64,000 nt of DNA from Chryseobacterium shigense (GTDB taxonomy: Bacteria; Bacteroidota; Bacteroidia; Flavobacteriales; Weeksellaceae), in NCBI RefSeq assembly GCF_014207845.1, contig NZ_JACHLC010000005.1, positions 171,711-235,710 of the forward strand, read 5' to 3'. The translations under genes and the position numbers were made by a program. The notes under the pieces were generated by a model. That model made no database searches. It was not told the DNA's origin and saw only the letters and a list, made by a program, of their open reading frames with translations. This document shows, in pieces, positions 50,313 through 59,649 of the stretch. The number at the start of each line of letters is the position of its first letter. Positions within the stretch are counted from its first letter, which is position 1.

Positions 50313-51347
50313 ATGAAACAAATAGACTATATCATTGTTGGAGACGGATATGCAGGACTTTTTTTCGCCCATCAGCTAATTAAGAATAACAAATCATTCG
50401 CAATCTTTTCTGAAGGCAGAAAGAGTGCTTCCCAGGTTTCCGCGGGAATTATCAATCCTGTAGTGCTCAAAAAATTCACCACTTTCTGGAAAGCGCAGGA
50501 GCAAATTGATTTCCTGAAAGACACCCTGCTTGAAATAGAATCTTACACAGGAGAGAATTATTTAATCAATTCTCCCATCCACAGAATTTTTCATGATGAG
50601 AACGAACAGAACCTCTGGCTGAAAAAATCGGATAATGAAGAACTTTTAAGCTTTCTGGATAAAAATTTTGATCATTTAGATGTGGTAAAAAACGACTTTA
50701 ACACAGGAAAGGTCAATCAGTCTGCCAGACTTCAGGTAAGTGGATTTTTCATGGGTCTATTTGATTTTTTAGAAAAAAAGGAACTTCTGATTAAAGAAAA
50801 ATTTGATTACGGAAAACTGGAAACTTCTTCAGCTACGTATAAAGACCTTCAATTCAAACATATGGTCTTTTGTGAAGGAATGGGAGTGACAGAAAATCCC
50901 TTTTTCTCCGATATTGCCGTTAACCCCAATAAGGGGCATCACATTAAAGTAAAACTCTCCGAAGCAATTCCGGAAGATATTACCATTAAAAAGAAACATT
51001 TCTTATTCCCGACAGACAATGGGCTTTATTTTTATGGCGGAACCTACGACAGGGAACAGCTCCATCATCATATTGATGAATCCGCAGTAGCGCAGCTTGT
51101 GAACGGGCTGTCTGAAATTTACCCCTACGACTTTGAAGTAGAAGAAGTGAATTTTGGCTTCAGACCGACTGTAAAAGACAGAAGACCGATTATCGGAAGA
51201 CACGAAACATTTAAAAACCTTTATGTATTCAATGGACTTGGGGCACGAGGTATCCTGAACGGCTGTTATTTTTCAAAAAGCCTGTATCAGTTTATTGAAG
51301 AAAATATCCCCTTGCACGAGGAAGTATCTGTTAACAGGTTTAAATAA
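50313..51347 (+). CDS. FAD-dependent (DAO-fold) oxidoreductase
   Basis: A 344-residue protein with an N-terminal dinucleotide-binding motif DYIIVGDGYAGLFFAHQLIK (residues 4-23; G-x-G-x-x-G) and a C-terminal end box VEEVNFGFRPTVKDRRPIIG followed by VFNGLGARGILNGCYF, typical of DAO-type FAD oxidoreductases that oxidise amino acids or related amines. The start at 50313 is chosen because an earlier ATG (50244) would run through the gldKLMN terminator. Middle segments (SAGIINPVVLKKFTTFWKA) agree with bacterial FAD-dependent oxidoreductases adjacent to T9SS loci. Substrate is unknown. It is followed after 15 bases by a SemiSWEET gene. Confidence 0.85.
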   Translation: MKQIDYIIVGDGYAGLFFAHQLIKNNKSFAIFSEGRKSASQVSAGIINPVVLKKFTTFWKAQEQIDFLKDTLLEIESYTGENYLINSPIHRIFHDENEQNLWLKKSDNEELLSFLDKNFDHLDVVKNDFNTGKVNQSARLQVSGFFMGLFDFLEKKELLIKEKFDYGKLETSSATYKDLQFKHMVFCEGMGVTENPFFSDIAVNPNKGHHIKVKLSEAIPEDITIKKKHFLFPTDNGLYFYGGTYDREQLHHHIDESAVAQLVNGLSEIYPYDFEVEEVNFGFRPTVKDRRPIIGRHETFKNLYVFNGLGARGILNGCYFSKSLYQFIEENIPLHEEVSVNRFK

Positions 51348-51362
51348 GAAAAAAACTATATC

Positions 51363-51617
51363 ATGAATGAAAACCTCTTAGGCATAATAGCAGGAATCCT
51401 CACATCCATCTCCATGATCCCTCAGCTGATCAAAGTGATTAAAGAGAAAAATGCAGATGAAATTTCCCTTGTGATGCTTTTGGTCCTTATTTCAGGACTT
51501 TCACTGTGGGTTTGGTATGGTTTCATAAAAGATGAGCTGCCCATTATTTTGTCGAATGCATTTGCTGTTTTGGTCAATATAAGCCTGCTCGTATGTTATA
51601 TGCTGTATAAGAAATAA
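51363..51617 (+). CDS. SemiSWEET-type PQ-loop transporter
   Basis: An 84-residue membrane protein of the SemiSWEET family, which dimerises to move sugars across the membrane. Three membrane helices are seen: residues 5-25 (LGIIAGILTSISMIPQLIKV, including the Pro-Gln of the PQ loop), 37-55 (ISLVMLLVLISGLSLWVWY), and 62-83 (ILSNAFAVLVNISLLVCYM), with a Trp and Asn in the third helix region typical of the substrate site. Size is exactly that of the family. It follows the oxidoreductase gene by 15 bases, so both may be expressed together. The substrate is not known. Confidence 0.9.
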   Translation: MNENLLGIIAGILTSISMIPQLIKVIKEKNADEISLVMLLVLISGLSLWVWYGFIKDELPIILSNAFAVLVNISLLVCYMLYKK

Positions 51618-51650
51618 AAGACGCTTTACAGTTCTGTAAAACGTCTTTTA
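51615..51650. terminator. Hairpin terminator after the SemiSWEET gene
   Basis: Long stem built from AAAAGACG and CGTCTTTT with TTTACAG/CTGTAAA inside and a 2-base loop (one base bulged on each side). It may serve the convergent META-domain gene too. Confidence 0.82.
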
Positions 51651-51682
51651 TATCGTAAAATTTAAAATCCAATGATTATATA

Positions 51683-52123
51683 TTATGGCTGAAGAACAAA
51701 TTTAGCCAAAGGAGCCATTCTTGCCTTATTTAGCGTCAATGTACTTCCATTTACAGAATAATTATCTGCGGCAAGCACTGCTTTTGTAAATAATTGCTCC
51801 GTTTCAAGGTCCTCACAGGCCATCATCGTAGACATTCCCTGGTTGAATTTGATTTTCATCATATCGGGCCTGATCTCGAAAGTCCCTCCAAATCCGTTAC
51901 ATCCTGCATGTCCCTCATATCTCATCCCTTCTGTATTAAGCTTGAAATAAGGATTGTTTTTAGCATTCTTAAGCTTGATAGGTTGCCCGTTCAATTCCGT
52001 TAATTTCCATGTTTTACCTGTAATATCTGTCGACTTCTGTGTCTGTGTTGTCGAAGTAGTTTTACATGCCGTAAGAAATACGAGTAAAAAAAGTGCGGAT
52101 AAATAATAATGCAAATTTTTCAT
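51683..52123 (-). CDS. META-domain (HslJ-like) lipoprotein
   Basis: A 146-residue lipoprotein: MKNLHYYLSALFLLVFLTACK gives a lipobox with Cys about residue 20. The body is one META domain: ITGKTWKLTELNGQPIKL, then FKLNTEGMRYEGHAGCNGFGGTFEI, the central box typical of HslJ-type proteins, and ATTMMACEDLETEQLFTKAV-like sequence near the end followed by GSTLTLNKARMAPL. E. coli HslJ is a heat-inducible outer-membrane-associated lipoprotein of the same domain type and has been linked with novobiocin resistance. A function in envelope stress is a family-based inference. It lies upstream of, and perhaps with, the MliC-like lipoprotein gene on the same strand, 45 bases away. Confidence 0.85.
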   Translation of the reverse strand: MKNLHYYLSALFLLVFLTACKTTSTTQTQKSTDITGKTWKLTELNGQPIKLKNAKNNPYFKLNTEGMRYEGHAGCNGFGGTFEIRPDMMKIKFNQGMSTMMACEDLETEQLFTKAVLAADNYSVNGSTLTLNKARMAPLAKFVLQP

Positions 52124-52168
52124 AGTTATATGATTGTGTGTGTGGTTGGTGTAATTGAAATACTTGGA

Positions 52169-52561
52169 TTAATAAGAAGCCATCTTTGCAGGGCCGGATC
52201 CTTTTGCCTCACTTTTTGTGTGGAACAGGACCATATCTACATTCTTTTTCAGCAAAGTAATGTTTCCTTTAATGTTTGAATACTGATATTCCTCATTGCT
52301 GGCCGTATATTCCGGAAGAGCGTCACTTTTTTTAAGATCATAGGTTTTGCCTTCCAGATGAACAGTTGCCGTACCTTTTGAATGATTAATAGTAACCTCG
52401 ATTTTTTCCCCATAGCTATCTGTGAAAATATCTTTTGAAGTCTCATCTTTGTTTTCAGATACAGTATCGCTGATTGCTTCCGCTTCTTTGCCGGGATGCT
52501 TACACGCTGTTGAGGAAAGTACTGCAAGGCCGATAAGGACTGATGTAAATAATTTTTTCAT
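52169..52561 (-). CDS. Small MliC-like lipoprotein
   Basis: A 130-residue lipoprotein: MKKLFTSVLIGLAVLSSTACK gives the lipobox with Cys about residue 20, followed by an acidic linker (EAEAISDTVSENKDE). The C-terminal 80 residues (FTDSYGEKIEVTINHSKGTA, then EGKTYDLKKSDALPEY) form a small beta domain resembling MliC/PliC lysozyme inhibitors, which shield bacteria from C-type lysozyme. The family's conserved cysteines and the Ser-Gly box are not obvious, so the assignment is tentative. It might equally be an unrelated small beta-barrel. It is followed on the same strand by the META-domain lipoprotein gene. Confidence 0.5.
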   Translation of the reverse strand: MKKLFTSVLIGLAVLSSTACKHPGKEAEAISDTVSENKDETSKDIFTDSYGEKIEVTINHSKGTATVHLEGKTYDLKKSDALPEYTASNEEYQYSNIKGNITLLKKNVDMVLFHTKSEAKGSGPAKMASY

Positions 52562-53121
52562 AATGATAAGTGATTTCTAAGTGTGTCATGAAATGATAAT
52601 ATTAATACTGTATGAATTTACAAATATTTTTAATAAATATATGTTAATTTTACATAAATTAATCTGATTTTTCTATCCGTAAACATTGCAAAGCTCTTCA
52701 ATACTGTTTTTATACACCCCGAAAGGAATAATATTTTCTAAAGATTTTGCAAGGTTGAACACCGTTGGAATACTGCTTTTAAGCAGTCGGTTCTAAGAAT
52801 AAAATAGTACAGTTTTTCTCATGAATACATTTGTTGTTTTTATGGGTGCAAAAGTATTAAAAATTATATAATGCTGATATACAGTAAAAATGATTTAAAT
52901 CATACCGCTGGGAATCCTTTTTTGGTTCTTATGTCAAAACGAAAAACAGATTTTTATTTTCCGTTGAATGCAGTAATTCGAATTCTTTTTTTAATCGAAA
53001 AAGCTATTTGAGCGGATTATCAAAATTTCATTTTTTTTTATTCAGGTAATTTAAAGAAGAGTTAAACTTTGTTAATCTGTTATGAATGTATACTTTTCTA
53101 GGCGTACATTTGCTCCATCAG
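52562..53121. other. Intergenic region between two divergent units
   Basis: About 560 bases with AT-rich sequence. On the minus strand it contains the gene remnant at 52673-52822 and a TACTTTTG motif near 52845 that fits the -7 consensus. A palindrome ACTGCTT-TT-AAGCAGT lies near 52771. No other convincing gene is seen. Confidence 0.5.
52673..52822 (-). pseudogene. Possible gene remnant, interrupted by one stop
   Basis: Reading the minus strand from the ATG at 52822 gives 9 codons, then TAG (52793-52795), then 39 open codons ending at 52673. The downstream part (SSIPTVFNLAKSLENIIPFG, then YKNSIEELCNVYG) looks protein-like and resembles the recognition-helix end of XRE-type DNA-binding domains. 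A TACTTTTG -7-like motif lies about 23 bases upstream of the ATG. It could be the decayed 3' end of a small regulator gene. Evidence is thin; it may be chance. Confidence 0.3.
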
Positions 53122-53511
53122 ATGAGAAATTTTATTATTTACTTTTTGACCGGTCTTTTTTTACTCTTTGTGGTAGAAAGCCGGCTCAATGTTAAAACCC
53201 TCAGCAATGACTATTCAGGTCATGTTTCTCATCATATGCCTAAAAAGGCCAACCGCCTCAACCAGACTTTCGAAAAACTGTCTGTACAGCAGATGGCCGA
53301 TAAAATAGATAACTCCACTCTGGAACTTACTGAAGATGACTTTCAGCTTTCAGATACAATACAGTTCATTGCAGTATTCGCAGGAGTATTCAGTCTTGTT
53401 TATATTTTTGGGCTCCGCTCTTTTAAAAGCAGAAAACCGGATATCCGTGGTTTTATCTCGCTATATTCCAATGTTAAAACATTCATTCTGATCCGTTCTA
53501 TCAGAATATAA
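53122..53511 (+). CDS. Small two-helix membrane protein, unknown function
   Basis: A 129-residue protein with two hydrophobic segments: residues 3-20 (FIIYFLTGLFLLFVV) and about 85-104 (FIAVFAGVFSLVYIFGL). The stretch between is polar with charged residues, then the C-terminus is basic (KSRKPDIRG...). The start at 53122 is chosen over an upstream ATG at 53086 because the extension is not protein-like; a TACATTTG motif is close before it. I do not recognise the family. It lies 150 bases upstream of the RND efflux operon on the same strand; a role in regulating or assembling the pump is possible but not shown. Confidence 0.62.
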   Translation: MRNFIIYFLTGLFLLFVVESRLNVKTLSNDYSGHVSHHMPKKANRLNQTFEKLSVQQMADKIDNSTLELTEDDFQLSDTIQFIAVFAGVFSLVYIFGLRSFKSRKPDIRGFISLYSNVKTFILIRSIRI

Positions 53512-53660
53512 AATTTCATTTTTACTCATTTATTTTCTGTCCTCAGTTTGGGCGGGAGATAAGCTGCGTTATATATGCAGGTAATCATTACAGCGCAGGA
53601 TACCATCTATTACCATTTTCCCATTCAAAACATTAACGATTTATATTAAACTCTAGAATT

Positions 53661-54746
53661 ATGATCAAAAGAGTTGTCGCAAGTATTGCGCTAAGCAGTC
53701 TTCTGTTATTTACAGGCTGTAACAAGAAGAAAGAAGAAAAAGAAGAAGCTGCAGTTTACCCCGTTACCTCTCCTGTAGTGATGGATACGGTAATTGATAA
53801 GGAATATGTAGCTCAGATCCGTTCTGTGAAGAACATTGAAGTTCGTGCCCAGGAAAAAGGCTTCCTTGAAAAAATCTATGTAGATGAAGGCCAGTACGTA
53901 CATCAGGGCCAGACACTCTTCCGTATTATGCCCCAGCTGTACCAGGCAGAACTGTTAAAAGCCCAGGCAGAAGTTGCTCAGGCTACCATTGAGTTGAAAA
54001 ACGCAAGTACCTTAGCCAGCAACAACATTGTTTCCAAAAACGAAAGAGCAATGGCCAAAGCCAAACTTGATGCTGCAAATGCTGAAGCCAAACTGGCCCA
54101 GATTCACTTATCATTCACCAATATCAAAGCTCCGTTTTCAGGAATTATAGACAGATTGCCCTTGAAATTGGGAAGTTTGGTTGATGAAGGCGATTTATTG
54201 ACATCTTTATCAGATAACAATGATGTGTACACCTATTTCAACGTTTCCGAACCGGAATATCTGTCTTATCAGACGAACGCAGCATCCAGAGGAAGCAATC
54301 AGGTTTCTTTGGTGATGGCAAACGGAGATATTTTCCCACAGAAAGGAGAAGTTCAGACCATCGAAGGAGAATTCGACAGTGAAACAGGAAACATCGCCTT
54401 CAGAGCTAAATTCCCGAACCCGGACAAATTATTAAGAAACGGGGAAACAGGAAAAGTAAGGATGACTTTACCTTTGAAAAATGCTTTAATCATTCCTCAG
54501 AAAGCAACATACGAAATTCAGGATCAGAAATACGTTTTCGTAGTTGATAAAAACGGAGTGGCAAAATCCAGAAATATTAAAGTTGCCTATGAACTTCCTG
54601 ATGTTTACGTAGTAGGTTCAGGATTGGCAGCAGGAGATAAGATTTTACTTGAAGGAGTTCAGAAAGTAAAAGACGATCAGAAAGTTCAGACCAAAGCCCA
54701 GGATCCTAAAAAAGTTCTTCAGTCATTGAAATTAAAAGCAGAGTAG
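53661..54746 (+). CDS. RND efflux periplasmic adaptor lipoprotein (AcrA/MexA family)
   Basis: The periplasmic adaptor of a tripartite efflux pump. The 361-residue lipoprotein has MIKRVVASIALSSLLLFTGC (lipobox Cys20), a lipoyl-like half motif GFLEKIYVDEGQYVHQGQTL (about residues 67-86), an alpha-helical hairpin (LLKAQAEVAQATIELKNAS, AKLDAANAEAKLAQIHLS), the second lipoyl half FTNIKAPFSGIIDRLPLK-type, then GSLVDEGDLLTSLSD and the beta-barrel and membrane-proximal domains. It is the first gene of the three-gene operon; acrB-type gene starts 21 bases later. Substrates are unknown; pumps of this type expel antibiotics, detergents and solvents. Confidence 0.94.
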   Translation: MIKRVVASIALSSLLLFTGCNKKKEEKEEAAVYPVTSPVVMDTVIDKEYVAQIRSVKNIEVRAQEKGFLEKIYVDEGQYVHQGQTLFRIMPQLYQAELLKAQAEVAQATIELKNASTLASNNIVSKNERAMAKAKLDAANAEAKLAQIHLSFTNIKAPFSGIIDRLPLKLGSLVDEGDLLTSLSDNNDVYTYFNVSEPEYLSYQTNAASRGSNQVSLVMANGDIFPQKGEVQTIEGEFDSETGNIAFRAKFPNPDKLLRNGETGKVRMTLPLKNALIIPQKATYEIQDQKYVFVVDKNGVAKSRNIKVAYELPDVYVVGSGLAAGDKILLEGVQKVKDDQKVQTKAQDPKKVLQSLKLKAE

Positions 54747-54766
54747 GACTCTATAAATGAAGCAGT

Positions 54767-57700
54767 ATGTTTAAGAAATTCATTCGCAGACCTGTTCTGT
54801 CTATCGTAATCTCTCTGATTATCGTATTTATGGGAGTTTTATCCCTTGTTAAATTACCGGTTACACAATTCCCGTCCATTTCACCGCCAAAAGTGAACAT
54901 CACGGCAGAATACCCGGGAGCCAACAACGAATTATTGATCAAATCCGTGGTTATTCCACTGGAAAGAGGTCTTAATGGGGTTCCGGGAATGAAGTACATG
55001 ACCTCCGATGCCGGAAACGACGGGGAAGCATCCATTCAGGTGGTTTTCGACTTGGGAACAGACCCGAACGTAGCGGCTGTAAACGTTCAGAACCGTGTAT
55101 CCTCAGTGGTAAATAAACTTCCGCCATTGGTAGTTCGTGAAGGGGTAAAAATTACCCGTGAAGAGCCCAACATGCTGATGTATATTAACCTGTATAGTGA
55201 CGACCCCAAAGCCGACCAGAAATTCCTTTTCAACTATGCAGATATCAATGTGATGTCTGAATTGAGAAGGGTAAGCGGAGTAGGTTTTGCAGATATCCTG
55301 GGTACAAGAGAATATGCCATGCGTATCTGGCTTAAACCTGACAGGCTAACGGCTTACAGCATTTCAGCAGATGAAGTGATGGAATCTCTGAATCAGCAGA
55401 GTTTGGAAGCATCTCCGGGTAAAACAGGGGAGAGTTCAGGTAAAAGATCCCAGTCATTCGAATATATTTTAAAATATCCGGGCCGTTTCAATAATGAAAA
55501 AGATTACGGAAATATTATTCTTAAAGCGAAGCCGGACGGAGAATTCATCAGGTTAAAAGATGTTGCAGATATTGAATTCGGTTCTTCCATGTACGATATC
55601 TATTCCACATTGAATGGTAAACCTTCCGCAGCAATCACGGTAAAACAATCATATGGTTCCAATGCAAGTGACGTTATCAAAAACGTAAAGTCCTTGATGG
55701 AAGAACTACAGAAAACCACTTTCCCTAAAGGAATGCACTACGACATCAGTTATGACGTATCAAGATTCTTGGATGCATCAATTGAAAAAGTAGTTCACAC
55801 TCTGTTTGAAGCCTTCATTTTGGTAGCGATCGTGGTATTCCTGTTCCTGGGCGACTGGCGTTCAACATTGATTCCGGCGTTAGCAGTTCCGGTTTCATTG
55901 GTAGGGACCTTTGCCATTATGTCCGCCTTTGGAATTACATTAAACATGATCTCCCTTTTTGCCTTGGTAATGGCTATCGGGGTTGTGGTAGATGACGCGA
56001 TTGTTGTTATTGAAGCCGTTCATGCTAAAATGGAAGAAAAAGGACTCTCACCATTGAAAGCAACGGAAGAAGCAATGCACGAGATCAGTGGAGCAATTAT
56101 CGCAATCACTTTGGTAATGGCATCCGTGTTCATCCCGATTGCATTTATGTCCGGTCCGGTTGGGGTATTCTATCGTCAGTTCTCCATTACAATGGCTTCT
56201 GCGATCATCCTTTCCGGGATTGTTGCCCTTACATTAACTCCGGCTTTATGTGCCCTGATCTTAAAAAATAACCACGGAAAAGCTAAGAAAAGAACTCCTA
56301 TTACTATTTTCCTTGATAAATTCAACGGTTTATTTACGAAAGGAGCAGGAAAGTATGAAAGAATGCTGAATAAAACAGTTAAGAAAAAAACAGTTACTCT
56401 TCCATTATTATTGGCTTTCTGTGCCTGTACATTCTTCCTTAGCAATTCACTTCCGTCAGGGTTTATTCCGTCAGAAGACCAGGGAATGATCTATGCAATT
56501 ATCCAGACGCCTCCGGGATCTACATTGGAAAGAACCAATCAGATTGCTAAAGAGCTACTGAGAGAATCTGAAGATATTGATGGAGTGCAGTCCGTTTCTT
56601 CACTGGCAGGGTATGAAATCCTTACAGAAGGTACAGGTTCCAACTCCGGTACCTGCTTGATTAACCTTAAAAGCTGGGAAGACCGTAAAGAATCCGCTGC
56701 CGAGATCATAGAAAAGCTTGAAGAAAAAGCCAAGAATATTCCGGGTGCCAATATAGAATTCTTCCAGCCTCCATCCATTCCGGGTTATGGTGCTGCAGGC
56801 GGTTTCGAACTTCGTTTGCTGGATAAAGCAGGAAGCGGGGATTACCAGAAAATGGAAAAAGTAAGTAATGATTTTGTGCGGGAACTGAAAAAACGTCCTG
56901 AACTGGGTTCTGCATTTACATTCTATTCTGCAAGTTTCCCACAGTATATGCTGAGAGTAGATAACGACCTTGCCGAACAAAAAGGAGTGACAATTGAAAA
57001 TGCAATGGACAATTTATCTACGTTAATCGGCTCGAATTACGAGACAAGCTTTATCCGTTTCGACAGACCTTATAAAGTAATTGTTCAGGCTGGGCCTCAA
57101 TATCGTGCATTACCAACGGATTTATTGAAATTATACGTTAAAAACGATAAAGATCAGATGGTTCCGTATTCAGATTTCATGCATTTGGAAAAAGTATATG
57201 GCTTATCCGAAATTACAAGACATAATATGTACAACTCATCCGAGGTAAGTGGAACGCCTGCGCCGGGTTATAGTTCAGGACAGGCAATTGCAGCCATTAA
57301 AGAAGTGGCGGATAAAACACTTCCGAGAGGTTTCGGTATCGACTGGGCGGGAATCTCCAAAGATGAGGTGAGCCGTGGAAATGAGGCCGTATTTATCTTC
57401 CTGGTATGTCTAGGCTTCGTTTACCTGATCCTTTCTGCACAGTATGAAAGCTTCATTCTTCCATTACCGGTAATTTTATCGTTGCCGACAGGTATTTTCG
57501 GAGCTTTCTTATGCTTGAAATTATTAGGACTGGAAAACAATATTTACGCTCAGGTTGCAATGGTCATGCTGATCGGTCTTTTAGGTAAAAATGCCGTATT
57601 GATTGTGGAATTTGCCGTTCAGAAAAAGGCCGAAGAGGGAATTCCGGTGGCTCAGGCTGCCATTGAAGGAGCTGCCATCCGTTTCCGTCCGATCCTGATG

Positions 57701-57961
57701 ACATCATTTGCATTCATTGCTGGTTTGATTCCGTTGGTAATGGCAACCGGACCAGGTGCAATCGGTAACCGGACGATTGGTACGGCCGCAGCAGGAGGAA
57801 TGCTGATCGGAACCATTTTCGGGCTGATGATTATTCCGGGACTCTATTATATTTTCGGGACCATTGCGGAAAAATCCAGGCTGGCAAGATATGAAGAAGA
57901 AAATCCTTTAACAGAACAAACAGAACCGTATCAACACGATAACAAACATGAAGATTTATAA
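54767..57961 (+). CDS. RND efflux inner-membrane transporter (AcrB/MexB, HAE1 family)
   Basis: The proton-driven pump subunit. The 1064-residue protein opens FKKFIRRPVLSIVISLIIVFM and has the HAE1 features: PVTQFPSISPPKVNITAEYPGA (periplasmic porter start), first twelve-helix bundle with the proton-relay pair Asp-Asp in VMAIGVVVDDAIVVIEAVHAK (about residues 405-425), then FIPIAFMSGPVGVFYRQF, and in the second half LLGKNAVLIVEFAVQKKAEEG (about residue 947) and FRPILMTSFAFIAGLIPL. The C-terminus is a charged cytoplasmic tail. It overlaps the outer-membrane-factor gene by 14 bases, so the two are translationally coupled. Confidence 0.95.
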   Translation: MFKKFIRRPVLSIVISLIIVFMGVLSLVKLPVTQFPSISPPKVNITAEYPGANNELLIKSVVIPLERGLNGVPGMKYMTSDAGNDGEASIQVVFDLGTDPNVAAVNVQNRVSSVVNKLPPLVVREGVKITREEPNMLMYINLYSDDPKADQKFLFNYADINVMSELRRVSGVGFADILGTREYAMRIWLKPDRLTAYSISADEVMESLNQQSLEASPGKTGESSGKRSQSFEYILKYPGRFNNEKDYGNIILKAKPDGEFIRLKDVADIEFGSSMYDIYSTLNGKPSAAITVKQSYGSNASDVIKNVKSLMEELQKTTFPKGMHYDISYDVSRFLDASIEKVVHTLFEAFILVAIVVFLFLGDWRSTLIPALAVPVSLVGTFAIMSAFGITLNMISLFALVMAIGVVVDDAIVVIEAVHAKMEEKGLSPLKATEEAMHEISGAIIAITLVMASVFIPIAFMSGPVGVFYRQFSITMASAIILSGIVALTLTPALCALILKNNHGKAKKRTPITIFLDKFNGLFTKGAGKYERMLNKTVKKKTVTLPLLLAFCACTFFLSNSLPSGFIPSEDQGMIYAIIQTPPGSTLERTNQIAKELLRESEDIDGVQSVSSLAGYEILTEGTGSNSGTCLINLKSWEDRKESAAEIIEKLEEKAKNIPGANIEFFQPPSIPGYGAAGGFELRLLDKAGSGDYQKMEKVSNDFVRELKKRPELGSAFTFYSASFPQYMLRVDNDLAEQKGVTIENAMDNLSTLIGSNYETSFIRFDRPYKVIVQAGPQYRALPTDLLKLYVKNDKDQMVPYSDFMHLEKVYGLSEITRHNMYNSSEVSGTPAPGYSSGQAIAAIKEVADKTLPRGFGIDWAGISKDEVSRGNEAVFIFLVCLGFVYLILSAQYESFILPLPVILSLPTGIFGAFLCLKLLGLENNIYAQVAMVMLIGLLGKNAVLIVEFAVQKKAEEGIPVAQAAIEGAAIRFRPILMTSFAFIAGLIPLVMATGPGAIGNRTIGTAAAGGMLIGTIFGLMIIPGLYYIFGTIAEKSRLARYEEENPLTEQTEPYQHDNKHEDL

Positions 57962-59390
57962 TAAATATATAGCAGCCATTGCCTTATCACTTGTTTTAGC
58001 AAGTTGTAGGGCACCTATGGCCACCGTTATAAAAGATGAAGTAAAAGAAAACCTGCCTCAGAACTTCAACCAGGAAGAACAGCAGGATGCCGGTACGAAC
58101 AGCGGAACAACTCCTTGGAGACAGTTTTTTACAGATCCGAATTTGGTGAGCCTCATTGAAACAGCTTTAAAAAATAACCAGGAATTACTGATTACGCTTC
58201 AGGAAATTGAAATTGCCAAAAGTGGAGTTTTAGCTAAAAAAGGAAGATTAACACCTACCGTTTCGGCAGGAGTTGGAGCCGGAGTGAGTAAAGCAGGACG
58301 TTATACAAGCGAAGGAGCAGGTGATGCCTCTACAGAAATAGAGCCAGGAAAGGAAATGCCTGATCCCCTGGGCAATTTTGGTGGTGGATTGATGGCAAAC
58401 TGGGAAATTGATATCTGGAAAAAGCTCAGAACTGAAAAAGAAGCAGCTGTTGCTCATTATCTTTCTACAGTGGAAGGAAAAAACTTTGTATTATCCAATC
58501 TTATTGAAGAAGTTGCCGATAATTATTATGAATTATTAGCGCTTGATAATCAACTGGATATTATTCAACAGTATATTAAGCTTCAGCAAAGAGCACTGGA
58601 AATTTCCAAAATCCAGAAAGAAGCTGCTGCTGCAACAGAATTGGCAGTGAAAAAATTTGAAGCTGAACTGGCTAAGTCAAAAGCTGCAGAATATACCATC
58701 CGTCAGAATATCACCGAAAAAGAAAACCAGATCAATGCACTTCTGGGAAGATATCCGCAGCCAATTGTAAGAACGAAGGAAAGTTTTATGTCTACCGTGC
58801 CTCAAACGGTGTATACGGGAATTCCATCTCAGTTATTGGCAAACCGTCCGGATATCAAACAGGCAGAATTAGAGTTAAAAGCATCAAAACTTGACGTAGA
58901 AGCTGCAAGAAAAGAATTTTACCCATCACTGGAAATTTCTGCAACGTTAGGACTGGAAGCATTCAAACCTTCTTATCTGGTTAAATTGCCGGAATCTATT
59001 GCTTCTAGTTTAGCAGGTGAACTGGCTGGTCCGCTGATTAACAAAAGTGCGATCAAAGCCAACTTCCAGACTGCTGATGCTAAACAGATACAGTCTCTGT
59101 ACGAATATGATAAAACGATTTTGAATGCTTACCTGGATGTGGCAAACCTAATGTCAAAGGTGAAAAATATAGATCAGTATTATCAGTTGAAATCTCAGGA
59201 GACCAAGGCTTTGGATCAATCTATAGATATTGCGAATCAGTTATTCAGAAATTCAAGGGCAGATTATCTTGAGGTTCTTCTTAATCAGAGAGATGCTCTT
59301 GATGCAAAAATGGAGCTGATTGAAGCTAAACAGAAACAGCTGAGCACCGTTGTAGATATTTACAAAAGCTTAGGCGGTGGCTGGAAATAA
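57948..59390 (+). CDS. RND outer-membrane factor lipoprotein (TolC/NodT family)
   Basis: The outer-membrane channel of the same pump. The 480-residue lipoprotein starts MKIYNKYIAAIALSLVLASC with a lipobox (Cys20) and is built from two repeats of an outer-membrane efflux domain. Landmarks are PWRQFFTDPNLVSLIETALK (about 63-82), EIEIAKSGVLAKKGRLTPTV, the long helices ALEISKIQKEAAAATELAVK, then the repeat PSQLLANRPDIKQAELELKA (about 295) and AARKEFYPSLEISATLG. Its ATG lies within the 3' end of the pump gene (14-base overlap). A strong UUCG-loop terminator follows. Confidence 0.94.
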   Translation: MKIYNKYIAAIALSLVLASCRAPMATVIKDEVKENLPQNFNQEEQQDAGTNSGTTPWRQFFTDPNLVSLIETALKNNQELLITLQEIEIAKSGVLAKKGRLTPTVSAGVGAGVSKAGRYTSEGAGDASTEIEPGKEMPDPLGNFGGGLMANWEIDIWKKLRTEKEAAVAHYLSTVEGKNFVLSNLIEEVADNYYELLALDNQLDIIQQYIKLQQRALEISKIQKEAAAATELAVKKFEAELAKSKAAEYTIRQNITEKENQINALLGRYPQPIVRTKESFMSTVPQTVYTGIPSQLLANRPDIKQAELELKASKLDVEAARKEFYPSLEISATLGLEAFKPSYLVKLPESIASSLAGELAGPLINKSAIKANFQTADAKQIQSLYEYDKTILNAYLDVANLMSKVKNIDQYYQLKSQETKALDQSIDIANQLFRNSRADYLEVLLNQRDALDAKMELIEAKQKQLSTVVDIYKSLGGGWK

Positions 59391-59429
59391 GACATCATAA
59401 TTCTATTAATATAAACAGTTAATGTTTTG

Positions 59430-59468
59430 GGCTGACCCCTTCGGGGGTTGGCTCTTTTTATTTTTTAT
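59430..59468 (+). terminator. Terminator of the RND operon with UUCG loop
   Basis: GGCTGACCCC and GGGGTTGGCT form a 10-bp stem (three G-U pairs) capped by a stable TTCG tetraloop, followed by T-rich sequence (CTTTTTATTTTTT). Confidence 0.9.
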
Positions 59469-59649
59469 ACGACAAGATCTGTCGCTTTGCCCGAATACCT
59501 TTGTTTTTATTAGGGAAAATAACACTTTAAGACACGGATAAGTGAAATTATCGATGTTAAATCTCAGTAACGAGATTTGCATGTATGTTAAAAAACGTTA
59601 AATTTGCCGGAAAATTATAAAAACAAATATTAATTAAATACACAAACGG

